Shown here one piece after another: positions 12,613-21,464 of a stretch of DNA of 64,000 bases. The position numbers were made by a program, and so were the translations under genes. The first letter of the stretch is position 1, and each line of letters starts with the position of its first letter. Origin of the DNA: Cerasicoccus sp. TK19100 (GTDB taxonomy: Bacteria; Verrucomicrobiota; Verrucomicrobiia; Opitutales; Cerasicoccaceae); the NCBI RefSeq assembly GCF_027257155.1, contig NZ_JAPWDU010000001.1, positions 1-64,000 of the forward strand, in the 5' to 3' direction. The notes under the pieces were generated by a model. It made no database searches and was not told the DNA's origin. It saw nothing but the letters and a program-made list of their open reading frames with translations.

Positions 12613-14364
12613 CTACACATACCTCGGGAACTCCGCGATGAAGCGGCTGCCTTTGCGGTCGGTGCGGTTTTCTGCGTAAACATTGCCGCCCATTTCTTCG
12701 ATCATCAGCTTGACGATCGATAGGCCCAGGCCGGTGGAGCTTTCGCCGCCGGTGGGCACGGCGCTGCCGCGTGAGAATCGGCCAAAGAGTTTGCTCAAGT
12801 CCGTATCGGTCAGGCCGGGGCCTTCGTCTTGCACGATGACTTGGAGCATGTTGTTCGCCTTTTCATACTCCAGCAGCACGAGGATCTCGCCACCGTTGGA
12901 GGTGTACTTAACGGCGTTGTTGATGAGGTTATCGAGGATTTCCCGAACACGGCCCAGATCGCCATGGGTGGTCGGCGATTCGACGTGGTTCGCGTATTTG
13001 AGATTTAGATTCTTTTTCTTGGCGGCGAGGGTGTTGAATTCCACGACATCCTTCAGCACGTCGTTTAACTGGACCGTTTCGCTTTCGCCAGGCTCCACGC
13101 CACTGTCGAGCGCTTCGACATCGAGCAGCTCCATGACAAGCTCCAACATGTGGTCGGATGCGCTGCGAATGGTTTCGAGGCTTTCGATTTGGTCGGTGCG
13201 CAGGGGGTCCTCGCCAGGCATGGCTTCGAGGTCTTCCTTCATCATTTCCGCGAGGCCGCGGATGCTCCCCAGCGGGTTTTTAAGGTCGTGCGCGGCGATG
13301 CCGAGAAACTCTGACTTGCGCTCGTTGGCCTCTTCCGCGCGAGCTTTGGCAAATTCCGCTTGTGCCTTGGCACGGTCCGCCTGGCTCTTGGCGAGGATGA
13401 TTTGTTCTTCGATCTTACGGCGTTTGCGGATCTGAGTTTTGAGCGAGAAAATCCATGCGATGGTTAAGCCAATGACAACGAGCATCGCGACGCCGATTTT
13501 GCCAAAGATCAGGTATTTTACCTCCTGATAGCGGACGGCGATCCATTCCTGTTCCAGGTTGTTGCGCTTCTCCGGGCTGACGTTGGCCAGGACCTTGTCG
13601 ATGATGCCAATGAGCATGGGGTCAGTCGATGCCATGCTGAGGCCGATGCGGTTAAAGGGCGTGGGCGCAGCGATTTGGACGTTGTCGAAATTTTCCGAGC
13701 GGATCAGGTAGCTGATGATGGCCAGGTTACCAATGTAGGCAAAGGCTTCACCGTGCGAGACTGCGTAGAGGGCTTCGCGGCGGGTCGGGTAGGTGACGAG
13801 TTTGAGCTCGGGGTAGTCGTTGCGCAGCAGGTCCTCTTCGAAAAAGCCTTCCACGACGGCCACTTTCTTGCCGATCAAGTTACGCATGGAGCCGACGAAA
13901 TGCGCGTCATCCCGCGTGGCGATCACCGAGGGGAAGACCGCATAGGGCGTCGAGAAGTAAAACTTGTCGCGACGTTGCTGGGTTGCCACGGCACCGGACA
14001 TCAGGTCGATCTTGCCTTCGCTGGCCTCGGTCATGAGGTTCTGCCAAAGGTTGCTGTGGCGGATATCAAATTTAATGCCGGTCTCTTCGGAAATCAGGTC
14101 CAGATAGGCGATGGCCAGACCGACGACTTTACCGTCCGCATTCTCGTATTCAAATGGCGGAAAGTAGTTGTCCGCCCCCACGGTGAGTGTCGGGTGTTTT
14201 TTGATCCACTCCAGCTCCTCGTGGGTAAAGACAACAGGCTGCGGGCTGTTGCTGACCTCCGCAAGGGGGTCGATGTTGGTGTCCTGCGCAGCCACCCGAC
14301 AAGCCATCAAGGCTATGCAGGTCAACAAGCATAATAGGTTGTTGATGTTAAGATGTTTAAACAA
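12613..14364 (-). CDS. Sensor histidine kinase with periplasmic SBP_bac_3-type sensor
   Basis: 583 aa. Signal peptide (to about residue 26), then an amino-acid-binding-protein-like solute domain (about 55-275, starting at LTVGADNYFPPFEYENADG), one transmembrane helix at about 290-310, a short coiled-coil linker, a HisKA domain with phospho-acceptor H359 in AAHDLKNPLGS, and an HATPase domain with N-box NLINNAVKYT, G1 DEGPGLTD and G2 TGLGLSIVK. This is the BvgS/EvgS-like layout without attached receiver domains. It should autophosphorylate on binding a small ligand in the periplasm. No response regulator is next to it on the same strand; the receiver at 10224 is the nearest candidate partner. 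Confidence 0.94.
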   Translation of the reverse strand: MFKHLNINNLLCLLTCIALMACRVAAQDTNIDPLAEVSNSPQPVVFTHEELEWIKKHPTLTVGADNYFPPFEYENADGKVVGLAIAYLDLISEETGIKFDIRHSNLWQNLMTEASEGKIDLMSGAVATQQRRDKFYFSTPYAVFPSVIATRDDAHFVGSMRNLIGKKVAVVEGFFEEDLLRNDYPELKLVTYPTRREALYAVSHGEAFAYIGNLAIISYLIRSENFDNVQIAAPTPFNRIGLSMASTDPMLIGIIDKVLANVSPEKRNNLEQEWIAVRYQEVKYLIFGKIGVAMLVVIGLTIAWIFSLKTQIRKRRKIEEQIILAKSQADRAKAQAEFAKARAEEANERKSEFLGIAAHDLKNPLGSIRGLAEMMKEDLEAMPGEDPLRTDQIESLETIRSASDHMLELVMELLDVEALDSGVEPGESETVQLNDVLKDVVEFNTLAAKKKNLNLKYANHVESPTTHGDLGRVREILDNLINNAVKYTSNGGEILVLLEYEKANNMLQVIVQDEGPGLTDTDLSKLFGRFSRGSAVPTGGESSTGLGLSIVKLMIEEMGGNVYAENRTDRKGSRFIAEFPRYV

Positions 14365-14514
14365 TCCAGACTACATAACGGACTTTATGTGAATTTGTTT
14401 AGTCAAATATTCAAATAATTACACATGCTCAAATGATCAATTTGCCCATGCCTTTATTGGTTTTTAAGTGCTGGTGTGAGGCTGTGCCTGATCGCTTTTT
14501 CCAGTCACCAACGT

Positions 14515-14542
14515 AAAAAAGCATGCCTTTATGGGACATGCT
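14515..14542 (-). terminator. Rho-independent terminator of the PEP-CTERM gene
   Basis: Read on the minus strand, a stem GCATG-CC / GG-CATGC with a one-base bulge and short loop is followed by six T residues, about 50 bp past the stop codon of the upstream PEP-CTERM gene. Confidence 0.7.
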
Positions 14543-14590
14543 CAAGTATTGGGGATGGTTCTCCTTCGGCTGGATTTGCTGCGTCGATTC

Positions 14591-15382
14591 TTAGCGTGAG
14601 CGGCGACGATATATGGCCAGTGTCAAGCAGGCCAAACCGGCCAGCATGGCGTAAGTTTGCGGTTCGGGTACGGCGGCAATGATTACCGGATCGACGGTAG
14701 AACCGCTGCTACTGCTGTTGAAGGTGAAGCTGGTAACGGATTCACCCAGGGCGACGCCGAAGTCAGAGAAATCAATGCCCACACCCATGATGTTTTGGGT
14801 GATGGTTGGTGACCCCAGGGTGGCGCTAAGGGTCAGCAATTGTGTCAAGTTGCCCGGCGTGCTGGACAGTGACAAAACGTCGTCGTTGAAAGTATTCGCG
14901 CCGCTGTCGCCATAGTCGCTGGAGTTAACGGTCAACTGGACACCGTTGATGCGTATTTCGAACCCGTCGGCCCCAGATGAATTGATCTCGTAAAAGAACA
15001 TATCCGGGCCGTCGATATTAACAACTGGTGATTTGAAAATGGCCGCGACACTGTCATTCGTGATGGTGGGGTTGATGATGCCTGTGTCCCCGCGCCAATC
15101 GGTTTCAAGGAAATCCCGACGCTGCTGTTCAGTCGGGTTGGAGGGGCCGCCATCATTTTGCAAGAGGACCGAAGAGCTGGCCCCCGCGAATGCCGTCAGC
15201 TCGATTTGTGTGAGCTCGCTAGTCGAATAGGTTTTGCCGTTTAGCGTGACTGAGTCGAGCACCGAGCTGGTAAAAGTGCCGTAGTTATTGGGATCGTCAC
15301 CTTGAGTGCCGAGGGGGGTGAATGCAGCCTGAGCCGAGCAGGCTACCGAAATGGTTAGTAAGAAGTGGGGGTATAAACGCAT
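14591..15382 (-). CDS. PEP-CTERM sorting domain protein
   Basis: 263 aa secreted protein. N-terminal signal peptide (MRLYPHFLLTISVACSAQA), a beta-rich middle with many Thr/Ser/Asn/Gly residues, and a C-terminal PEP-CTERM tripartite signal: VPEPQTYAML, a hydrophobic helix, then RRRSR. Such proteins are exported and processed by an exosortase, usually to reach the cell surface or exopolysaccharide. The middle domain is not recognisable. It is followed by an intrinsic terminator and is divergent from a LacI regulator about 300 bp away. Confidence 0.9.
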   Translation of the reverse strand: MRLYPHFLLTISVACSAQAAFTPLGTQGDDPNNYGTFTSSVLDSVTLNGKTYSTSELTQIELTAFAGASSSVLLQNDGGPSNPTEQQRRDFLETDWRGDTGIINPTITNDSVAAIFKSPVVNIDGPDMFFYEINSSGADGFEIRINGVQLTVNSSDYGDSGANTFNDDVLSLSSTPGNLTQLLTLSATLGSPTITQNIMGVGIDFSDFGVALGESVTSFTFNSSSSGSTVDPVIIAAVPEPQTYAMLAGLACLTLAIYRRRSR

Positions 15383-15690
15383 AATCTTATGGGAGATATT
15401 TATAATGCAAATACTGCTGGGAGGTCAAGCCGAGAGGGATTTCTATCTAAGGCTTTCCTTCGGTTTAATTGCTGGCGATTGCCTCAAATGATTGCGACGC
15501 AACAAAGCTGCACAGGTATTTTGATCTTCCGTTTCTTTTCATTAAAGAAGTCGGGGAAGGCGGGCGCTTCTAATCCACAGTGCTTGGTAAGATGGCAGCG
15601 TGTTCTTCATTTTAAGGGGCGTCATGAAGTTAGGCTTTTCACCGACGGGTTGTTGGGGAATGATCATGGCGAAACTTTGAAAATACCCCA
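15383..15690. other. Intergenic region between divergent PEP-CTERM and LacI genes
   Basis: About 300 bp with no convincing gene and no clear operator palindrome. It should hold the promoters of both flanking genes. Confidence 0.5.
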
Positions 15691-16731
15691 ATGGCCAAGC
15701 CCAATGATCAAGCGAAAGCGCCGACGTTGAAAAGCATTGCTCATGCATTGGGTATGTCGGTTTCCGGCGTATCCATTGCGCTGCGCAACGATCCATCGAT
15801 TCCCCAGCATACGCGCGATCGCGTACAGCGAGAGGCGGCGCGGCAGGGCTACCGGCGTAATCCACTGGTGTCGGCTTTTTGCGCGAACCGCCGGCCCCGT
15901 GAAACGAACAAGCTGACAACCTTGGCCTACCTGCGTTATGGTGCGACGAAGTTTGCGAAGGACCCGCACTCGACCAATAAGCAGTTCTTTGAGGGAGCGG
16001 TGGCGGGCGCTGAGGCACTCGGCTATCAAGTCGATGTTTTTGATCCGGTCAACCAAGGCATCGATATGCAGCGCCTGGACGATATCTTATACGCACGGGG
16101 CATCCGGGGCTTGCTCATCGGCTCGCCATTTCCGCCAAGTGACTGCATGAATCTGCGTTGGGAGCGCTATGCGGTGGTCAGCCTGGGGCAGGGGATGGTT
16201 GGACCGGAAATTCATAATGTCTCCAGCGATAATTTCGAAACGTTGGTCAGGGTTTTTCATTCTCTGGAGCGCATGGGCTACTCTCGCCCGGGGATGATTC
16301 TGGACGACGCCTTTGATGCCCGGGTGAACCACCACTGGAGCGCGGCTTGTCATTCACTGCGCGAGCAGCGCGGGGACGCGTTTCCCAGCGTGCTTTATCA
16401 GCGAGTCAAGGAACTGGACTACGAGGCGATTGTCGATTGGGCCAACCGCAAGCAAGTGGATGTCATCATGGGGAACCGCCATGATTTAATTCCGGGTTTG
16501 CGGCAGCGCGGGCTGAAGATACCGGAAGAGATCGGCTTCGTGGCGATGCAAGGCGTCCACCTGGACTCCCGTATCGCCAGCGTGCAGCGAAACGCACGGA
16601 AAATTGGCGAGATCGCGGCCGAATTATTGGTGGATGAACTGCATCGCAATCAGCGCGGTATTCCCGAGCTGGCAAAGCGGGTTCGGGTGCTTGGAGGGCT
16701 GGCACCGGCCGCCAGTTTGCCAGAGCGGTAA
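15691..16731 (+). CDS. LacI-family transcriptional regulator
   Basis: 346 aa. N-terminal LacI helix-turn-helix (about 10-60: TLKSIAHALGMSVSGVSIALRNDPSIPQHTRDRV) followed by a periplasmic-binding-protein-like effector domain ending in the standard VQRNARKIGEIAAELLVDEL segment. The hinge region lacks the typical SxxLRxxxT pattern and instead reads GYRRNPLVSAFCANRR, as in a verrucomicrobial subgroup. It is flanked by two PEP-CTERM genes, which are possible targets. The effector sugar is unknown. Confidence 0.92.
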   Translation: MAKPNDQAKAPTLKSIAHALGMSVSGVSIALRNDPSIPQHTRDRVQREAARQGYRRNPLVSAFCANRRPRETNKLTTLAYLRYGATKFAKDPHSTNKQFFEGAVAGAEALGYQVDVFDPVNQGIDMQRLDDILYARGIRGLLIGSPFPPSDCMNLRWERYAVVSLGQGMVGPEIHNVSSDNFETLVRVFHSLERMGYSRPGMILDDAFDARVNHHWSAACHSLREQRGDAFPSVLYQRVKELDYEAIVDWANRKQVDVIMGNRHDLIPGLRQRGLKIPEEIGFVAMQGVHLDSRIASVQRNARKIGEIAAELLVDELHRNQRGIPELAKRVRVLGGLAPAASLPER

Positions 16732-16927
16732 ACCAGTATTCGTGAGCTGATTCACTTCTCGCAGCATTCGTTTACGAGCTGGGGTCTGGGATTAGCGATG
16801 GCTTAATCGGCAATCAAATCGCCGGTCGCTTTGTCCTACTAAACCATTTCAGTAATGGATGCATTGATTGGGTAGATCCGGCTGCATAGGTTGTGGCGAA
16901 ATTCACCCTAATCCAATTCTACCGACA

Positions 16928-17869
16928 ATGAAATTTACCCTTTCGCCCCAATTTGCTATCGCTGGCGCAGCCTGCCTTTTGATCGGAACCCTCAGCGCAC
17001 CGGCAGCGGTGGTTGTCTGGAATGGCTCGATCAGTGACGACTGGTCCACTGCCGATAACTGGTCTCCCTCGGGCGTGCCCGGCAGCTCGGACCAAGCGGT
17101 CATTAACAATGGTGACTCAGTTAACCAAAACGGTAGCATTACGCTGAATGATGTTAACGGCACCTCCGACGATGGCCTCCAGCTGACTAGCGGTACCCTC
17201 TATGTGACCGGTGATTTTACCTCCTTCACCAGTGGCGGTTCAAACAGCAGCCCCATTAACAACGTAGGCGTTGATGGGGGTGCGACGACAGCCTCGCTGA
17301 CGGTCGATGGAACCTTGAGCATTGGTAACACCAAGAACACTTCGGGCTCGGCATCCAGTTTGAATATTTTCTCGGGTAGCTCAGTCGTGACCAATATTTT
17401 CCAAGGCCGCCATGCTGGTAGCAGTAGCTCTGACAATACCGGTGGCTGGAACCTCAACGTGACTGGCGGTTCGATGTTCGCGAGCACGTTTTCCTGGTCG
17501 ACGGTGGCGGCCTCCGATCCCGACCCCCGAGGCGTTATCACGCTCGGTTCCACGAGTTCAGCGGAGGGCGGTAGCTTGACGGTTACCACCATGTCGGCCG
17601 ACTGGGACGATCGCTCAAATCAGTATGTTCTCTTTAACGATGAACTCGGTTCGCTGACCTTCGGCAAAACGAACTACGAGAACATCGCTGACGTGGAGAA
17701 CCTGCTTTTCAATGACTTTATCCGCAAGGACGCATCGATCACCAATCCTTTCGAAGTCACCGATAATGGCGACAGCTGGACGGTGTCCATCGTTCCCGAG
17801 CCGTCGACTTACGCGCTGATCTTTGGTGGGTTGGTTTTGCCGCTACTGGCACTGCGCCGTAGGCGCTAA
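16928..17869 (+). CDS. PEP-CTERM sorting domain protein with beta-helix repeat start
   Basis: 313 aa from the Met that begins a proper signal peptide (MKFTLSPQFAIAGAACLLIG); the open frame extends 20 codons further upstream but that part is unlikely to be translated. The mature protein starts VVVWNGSISDDWSTADNWSPSGVP, the W…NW…G.P pattern seen at the head of autotransporter-type beta-helix proteins. It ends in VPEPSTYALIFGG, a hydrophobic helix and RRRR, a full exosortase signal. It is probably a surface or matrix protein of unknown role. Confidence 0.9.
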   Translation: MKFTLSPQFAIAGAACLLIGTLSAPAAVVVWNGSISDDWSTADNWSPSGVPGSSDQAVINNGDSVNQNGSITLNDVNGTSDDGLQLTSGTLYVTGDFTSFTSGGSNSSPINNVGVDGGATTASLTVDGTLSIGNTKNTSGSASSLNIFSGSSVVTNIFQGRHAGSSSSDNTGGWNLNVTGGSMFASTFSWSTVAASDPDPRGVITLGSTSSAEGGSLTVTTMSADWDDRSNQYVLFNDELGSLTFGKTNYENIADVENLLFNDFIRKDASITNPFEVTDNGDSWTVSIVPEPSTYALIFGGLVLPLLALRRRR

Positions 17870-18039
17870 AACTTTTTGGGAAAGCACAAGCGTGTAACGT
17901 TTGTTGGTCACTCAATCAAAGAGACGCTTGCGGGGTTGAGTCTCCCCCGACATCAGGGTTCCGATAGGGTAAGCAATCCTGGTGATGGCCCAGCTCCGCA
18001 AGCCCTTTGATTTGAACAAAGCCAATGACATCGCTCGCG

Positions 18040-18065
18040 AATAAGCACGCATGCTTATTTTATTG
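18040..18065 (+). terminator. Hairpin between convergent PEP-CTERM genes
   Basis: Perfect 8-bp stem AATAAGCA/TGCTTATT with a four-base loop, followed by TTATT. It lies about 170 bp past the + strand gene. It could act as a weak terminator; the T-run is short. Confidence 0.4.
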
Positions 18066-18105
18066 AGCGCAAGTAGCTATGCTCGAATTGACTTTGTCGT
18101 ATATA

Positions 18106-18122
18106 ACTTTGCAATGCAAAGT
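18106..18122. repeat. 17-bp palindrome ACTTTGCAATGCAAAGT, copy 1
   Basis: Perfect palindrome around a central A, extended here to 19 bp by a flanking A/T pair. It sits 13 bp beyond the stop of the minus-strand PEP-CTERM gene. Identical 17-bp copies lie inside coding sequence at 49684-49700 and 54522-54538, and a one-mismatch copy at 5933-5949. Confidence 0.85.
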
Positions 18123-18134
18123 TTACTGCGCGCG

Positions 18135-18827
18135 CTAGTCCGCTTTGGCGTGCTGCTTCCGGCGACGAATATAGAGAACGGCACCGATCATGGTAAAGCC
18201 AGCTATGGCCAAGTAGGTCGATGGCTCCGGAATGGCGGACGGCGAGTAATCGTAGGTAAGGGTCACACTGGATCCCGGATCGATGGTGACGAGCGCCGTG
18301 CTAATGCCCGAAAGACTGAAGGTGCCCAAAAATCCGGTGCCGAGATCGCCCCACGTCAGGGTAAAGGGACTACCGCCGGTAATAGTGGCCAGAATGGCTG
18401 GATCGTAACTAACGCCAGCGTCTGCGGGCAGAAAGGTGATGCTTTGTGCGAGGTTGCCGGTGGATGCTGACACAGGCGAGTTGGGCCCATTGCCGCCGCC
18501 AAATCCACCGCCATTACCGTTGTAACCAAAGGTGTCGACTGAGTAGCTGCCGGAGAGGCTGGCACCAATGCTGCCGCCGCTGGCACCCGTGGTTGCGTTG
18601 GTCGTTAGCGTGTAACTCCAGGCAATGGTAAAGGAATTTAGTGTGCCTAGCCCGCTGTCGAAGGGGTTAAAAACCGCCGATACATTGTTGACGTTTTGAA
18701 CAAACGGTGAGGAACCGGGGGTTCCGTTAAACAGAGTCGTATCGAAATTTTCGCTTTGGACGACAAGCGCGGCGTTGGACAAAGCAGGCATGCAGAGTAG
18801 AGCCGCGAGAGAAAATTTTGATGTCAT
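18135..18827 (-). CDS. PEP-CTERM sorting domain protein
   Basis: 230 aa. Signal peptide (MTSKFSLAALLCMPALSNA), a choice-of-anchor-like beta-sandwich region rich in Gly/Ser (SGNLAQSITFLPADAGVSYDPAIL) and a C-terminal IPEPSTYLAIAGF, hydrophobic helix and RRRKQH tail. Secreted and likely exosortase-processed. No enzymatic motif is seen. Confidence 0.9.
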   Translation of the reverse strand: MTSKFSLAALLCMPALSNAALVVQSENFDTTLFNGTPGSSPFVQNVNNVSAVFNPFDSGLGTLNSFTIAWSYTLTTNATTGASGGSIGASLSGSYSVDTFGYNGNGGGFGGGNGPNSPVSASTGNLAQSITFLPADAGVSYDPAILATITGGSPFTLTWGDLGTGFLGTFSLSGISTALVTIDPGSSVTLTYDYSPSAIPEPSTYLAIAGFTMIGAVLYIRRRKQHAKAD

Positions 18828-19294
18828 ATAAGTCTAGTAGTAGGATTTATTAATCTGGTATCCGATGCAAATTTCCCGGTCAAGCACGATGTTTGAAGGT
18901 AATGATGATTCTTTCGAAGGGGCGTGGTTATCGCTTTGGTTAATGAGTGTTTTCAACTGAGCTATACCGACAAAATACAGTCGCGACTGTGTCCTGGCTA
19001 CAGGATGTCTGCTGCTAATTCTGCTGATTCAAACTCAGGAATTAGCAGTGCTGAATGGATACCCAAAATGGGCCGTTTCAGCAATAATTCTGGGAGGAAG
19101 GAGCGGGGGTGACCGGCCTATTGCCAGAGCGGTCATCACCGTAGCCATCGCCCACTCTCCAGAGGGTGACAGGCCAGCAACCCTGTTGCTTTCCTCGGAT
19201 TCGCACGCCTGATAACCCCTTATTCGCCATCGCCCATGAAATTATTTCCGCACCATCTATCCAATGCGTCGCCGACGCCTAAGAAAGGCCTCGC
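18828..19294. other. Intergenic region with a 10-bp-stem hairpin
   Basis: No credible gene in about 465 bp. A perfect inverted repeat CTGCTAATTC (19012-19021) / GAATTAGCAG (19039-19048) with a 17-base loop is the only strong structure; it has no T-run, so it is not a plain terminator. The rest (19100-19200) contains short GC stems but fits no riboswitch pattern I know. Confidence 0.45.
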
Positions 19295-19525
19295 ATGTGG
19301 GGCTTAGCATATACCGTTGCCACGTGCCTGCTGGATATCCTGACTGAGCTGCGGTTTTTCTTTAAATATCGGCTGCGGGAATACCCGATTGATGTTCTGT
19401 GCTTCCTCCAGTACCACGCGACGGCCGTCGACCAATGGGTAAAAAGCCGTGGCGTGGCACGTCGGGTCAAGCAGGAGGAGCGGCGCCACAAGCTGTCTCA
19501 GATCATGTCGCTGTTTGATTATTAG
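19295..19525 (+). CDS. Small hypothetical protein or gene remnant
   Basis: A 76-aa frame with a plausible protein-like composition: a hydrophobic start, then LRFFFKYRLREYPIDVLCFLQYH and a basic C-terminal helix (VKQEERRHKLSQ). It ends 20 bp from the convergent deacetylase gene. The style recalls the C-terminal tail of membrane-associated glycosyltransferases, so it might be a remnant of one, but this is a guess. A 70-aa frame overlaps on the opposite strand. No ribosome-binding site supports the start. Confidence 0.3.
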   Translation: MWGLAYTVATCLLDILTELRFFFKYRLREYPIDVLCFLQYHATAVDQWVKSRGVARRVKQEERRHKLSQIMSLFDY

Positions 19526-19544
19526 GGAGTGTTTTGGAGCCTGC

Positions 19545-20204
19545 TTATACTAAAAATAAGTCCGGCAGCTCGGCCCACTCGGCGTCGGGGTCTGCCGTGA
19601 TGCGGGCTATCTTTTCGTCGAAAGCAGTCCATTGTGCTTCGGTGCAAAGTTCGTAGCTGTGACCCCAAAAGTAGAAAACACCACAGTCGGATGCCTTAGC
19701 CTGCTCATAGCGTTCCCAGAATTGCTCGTTGTGGAAATGGCAGTCGGCAGCGAAAAACATCGCGTCGTCGACGGGCCAGCAGGGGGTGGCGTTTTTGGTG
19801 GTGCGCGCGTAGCAATGCCCGGCTTCGCGGACGACGTCCGCCGTGGCCGCATCGCAGTCTCCAAAGGGATAAACAAAGCCATGCACCGGCTGCTGAAACC
19901 AGTCCTGCAAAATCTTGCGGGCGTCGACCACTTCAGCGCGCCAGTCATCTAGGGCAATGCGGGTTGGCCAGGGGTGGCTCATGCTGTGATTGGCGATGGT
20001 GAAGCCCGCATAAACCTCGGCCAGTTCGCCTTTGGCCAGGCGCTGGATTGTTTTATTCCACTTCTCGCTGTGGCCGCCATGACGCTCCGCATGGTGCGTT
20101 TGCGGATTGAGGTTGAAGGACGCTCTTGCGCCGTGCTTGCGGAGGATTTCGATGAGGCGGATGTCGTCATTGACGCCGTCATCCCAGCATTGGATAACTT
20201 TCAT
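19545..20204 (-). CDS. Polysaccharide deacetylase family protein
   Basis: 219 aa NodB-homology-type carbohydrate esterase (CE4-like). The metal/catalytic residues are visible: the D8-D9 pair in QCWDDG, and H73 and H77 in the IANHSMSHPW motif. Later conserved pieces include FVYPFGDCDAATADVVREAGHCYARTT. There is no signal peptide, so it may be cytoplasmic. The N-terminus begins right at the first beta strand, so the start is well placed. It probably removes an acetyl or related group from a sugar or small amide; the substrate is unknown. It stands alone, with array 2 upstream. Confidence 0.88.
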   Translation of the reverse strand: MKVIQCWDDGVNDDIRLIEILRKHGARASFNLNPQTHHAERHGGHSEKWNKTIQRLAKGELAEVYAGFTIANHSMSHPWPTRIALDDWRAEVVDARKILQDWFQQPVHGFVYPFGDCDAATADVVREAGHCYARTTKNATPCWPVDDAMFFAADCHFHNEQFWERYEQAKASDCGVFYFWGHSYELCTEAQWTAFDEKIARITADPDAEWAELPDLFLV

Positions 20205-20471
20205 AGCGATGCTTTGGGTAGGTTAAGAGGCATAAATCAGACTGCGAAACTGAGCACGGCTCCGCATATTGGCAAGTTCGTAGAAGTGACGATGCCTGCA
20301 CTCTTCTGCCTCTCTCTGGGAGGCGGTTGTAGCCCGGTGTCCAAACCGAGCTTGTGCCATCCAGCAGGCCAGTTCGCAGGCACTGCATCCTGCTCGGGAC
20401 AGCAGGCTCCACCTTAGTCTGGTGGATTGGAAATCAACACATGCCCGCAAGGGGCGAGCTCAAGTGTGACA
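20205..20471. other. GC-rich non-coding stretch upstream of the deacetylase
   Basis: No gene seen. It contains short repeated pieces such as GCAGGC and GCATCCTGCT that also occur in the intergenic repeat at 56816-56890, so it looks like decayed repeat DNA. The promoter of the deacetylase gene should lie at its left end. Confidence 0.4.
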
Positions 20472-20655
20472 AAAAGGCATGGTAATCGTTTTTGGAAAAC
20501 TATCCTAATCATTTTCGAAAAAGCATTAGGTTATGTTGCGTCAACAGATTAGGATGTGTTGGAGCAAAAGATTACAGTGTGTTGCTCCAGCCGATGGTAA
20601 TGTGATGCCTCAACCCATTAGGTTGTGTTGGTCCAACACATGGGGATGTGTTGCT
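20472..20655. repeat. Array 2: eight degenerate dyad units with exact 23-bp period
   Basis: Units begin at 20472, 20495, 20518, 20541, 20564, 20587, 20610 and 20633, exactly 23 bp apart. They follow the same plan as array 1: an A/C-rich left arm ending in AT, a six-base centre (GGTAAT, CCTAAT, TAGGTT, TAGGAT, TACAGT, GGGGAT) and a right arm of the type GTGTTG or CGTTTT. The last unit is nearly identical to unit 3 of array 1. It lies 136 bp past the 3' end of a PEP-CTERM gene. Confidence 0.87.
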
Positions 20656-20790
20656 AAAAACGAAGGCCCAAAGGCTAATAATACCTCACTGCGCCAAGAA
20701 AACAAATGATCGTCGCACCCTCAAGGTGACTGAAATGATACACGACTTATCGCCAAATCTTAGCGCCATTCACGTCTGACCCCTTTCCCT

Positions 20791-21390
20791 CTAACCGCGC
20801 TGATGCGCCCTGACCTTGCGCCGACGCCACACCAGCAGGCCGAGGCCCGCGAAGCCCGCCAATGCGATGTATGTCGAGGGCTCAGGGATGACGGAGGCGG
20901 GAATCACGGTCAAGGTTGCCGAGTCGGCGGTGGCGCCGCTGCCCCACGTCCACACATACGTGCCGGGCGTTAACCCAATCGAGGCGAGCGATTGCCCTGG
21001 AAAAGTCGCGGTATTAAAGAGAGGACTTCCGCTGACGTAGCCATTCGGCAAGTAAACGATCCCCGCGCCGCCGCCATAGACACCGAAGGCATCTCCAGTG
21101 TCTGCGACGGAAAATAGACCGCCCCCCGGCCCAATACTCGTTGGGCCTGAAATAACACTGTATACTCTGATTGTCCCCGTTTCAAAAAGGAAGAAGGCTG
21201 CACTCGCTGAAATTCTGGCGCTAGATGCGCCAGTCGTTCCTCCTGTGCTCAAAGCGGCGGTATTCGCCGAACCCGAACCAGTGAACACCACATCGGGTCC
21301 GACTTCCTCCAGCGTGAAGACTAAAGCCGCCTGACAGGTGTTGATCCCCAACAGCAGAGAAAGAAGCAGTATTGGTCGCATGATTATCAC
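20791..21390 (-). CDS. PEP-CTERM sorting domain protein
   Basis: 199 aa. Signal peptide (MRPILLLSLLLGINTCQA; the Met at 21381 is the likely start, 3 codons inside the longest frame). The mature part is short and beta-rich. The C-terminus is a canonical signal: IPEPSTYIALAGF, a hydrophobic helix and RRRKVR. Its 3' end is duplicated, in decayed form, about 650 bp upstream (21465-21610). Confidence 0.9.
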   Translation of the reverse strand: MIIMRPILLLSLLLGINTCQAALVFTLEEVGPDVVFTGSGSANTAALSTGGTTGASSARISASAAFFLFETGTIRVYSVISGPTSIGPGGGLFSVADTGDAFGVYGGGAGIVYLPNGYVSGSPLFNTATFPGQSLASIGLTPGTYVWTWGSGATADSATLTVIPASVIPEPSTYIALAGFAGLGLLVWRRRKVRAHQRG

Positions 21391-21464
21391 AAATTTCCCG
21401 CCACTACGAATGTCAATTCACATTACAGCAGTAGGTAAAAATTCCATTGCGGCATGAGGAGCAT

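Noticed and set aside
12448-12723. 91-codon frame overlapping the end of the PilB gene
   Set aside because: It runs through the inverted repeat and into the kinase gene; composition is that of translated repeat DNA.
19012-19200. tRNA or riboswitch in the 18.8-19.3 kb gap
   Set aside because: The 10-bp hairpin and GC stems do not fold into a cloverleaf and lack T-loop or known riboswitch cores.
19974-20417. 147-codon plus-strand frame across the deacetylase 5' end
   Set aside because: Antisense to the deacetylase and continuing into repeat DNA; no domain.
20472-20655. Array read as a TIGR-type guide array or integron attC sites
   Set aside because: The period is too short, no fixed edge or loop repeats, and no tas or integrase gene nearby.
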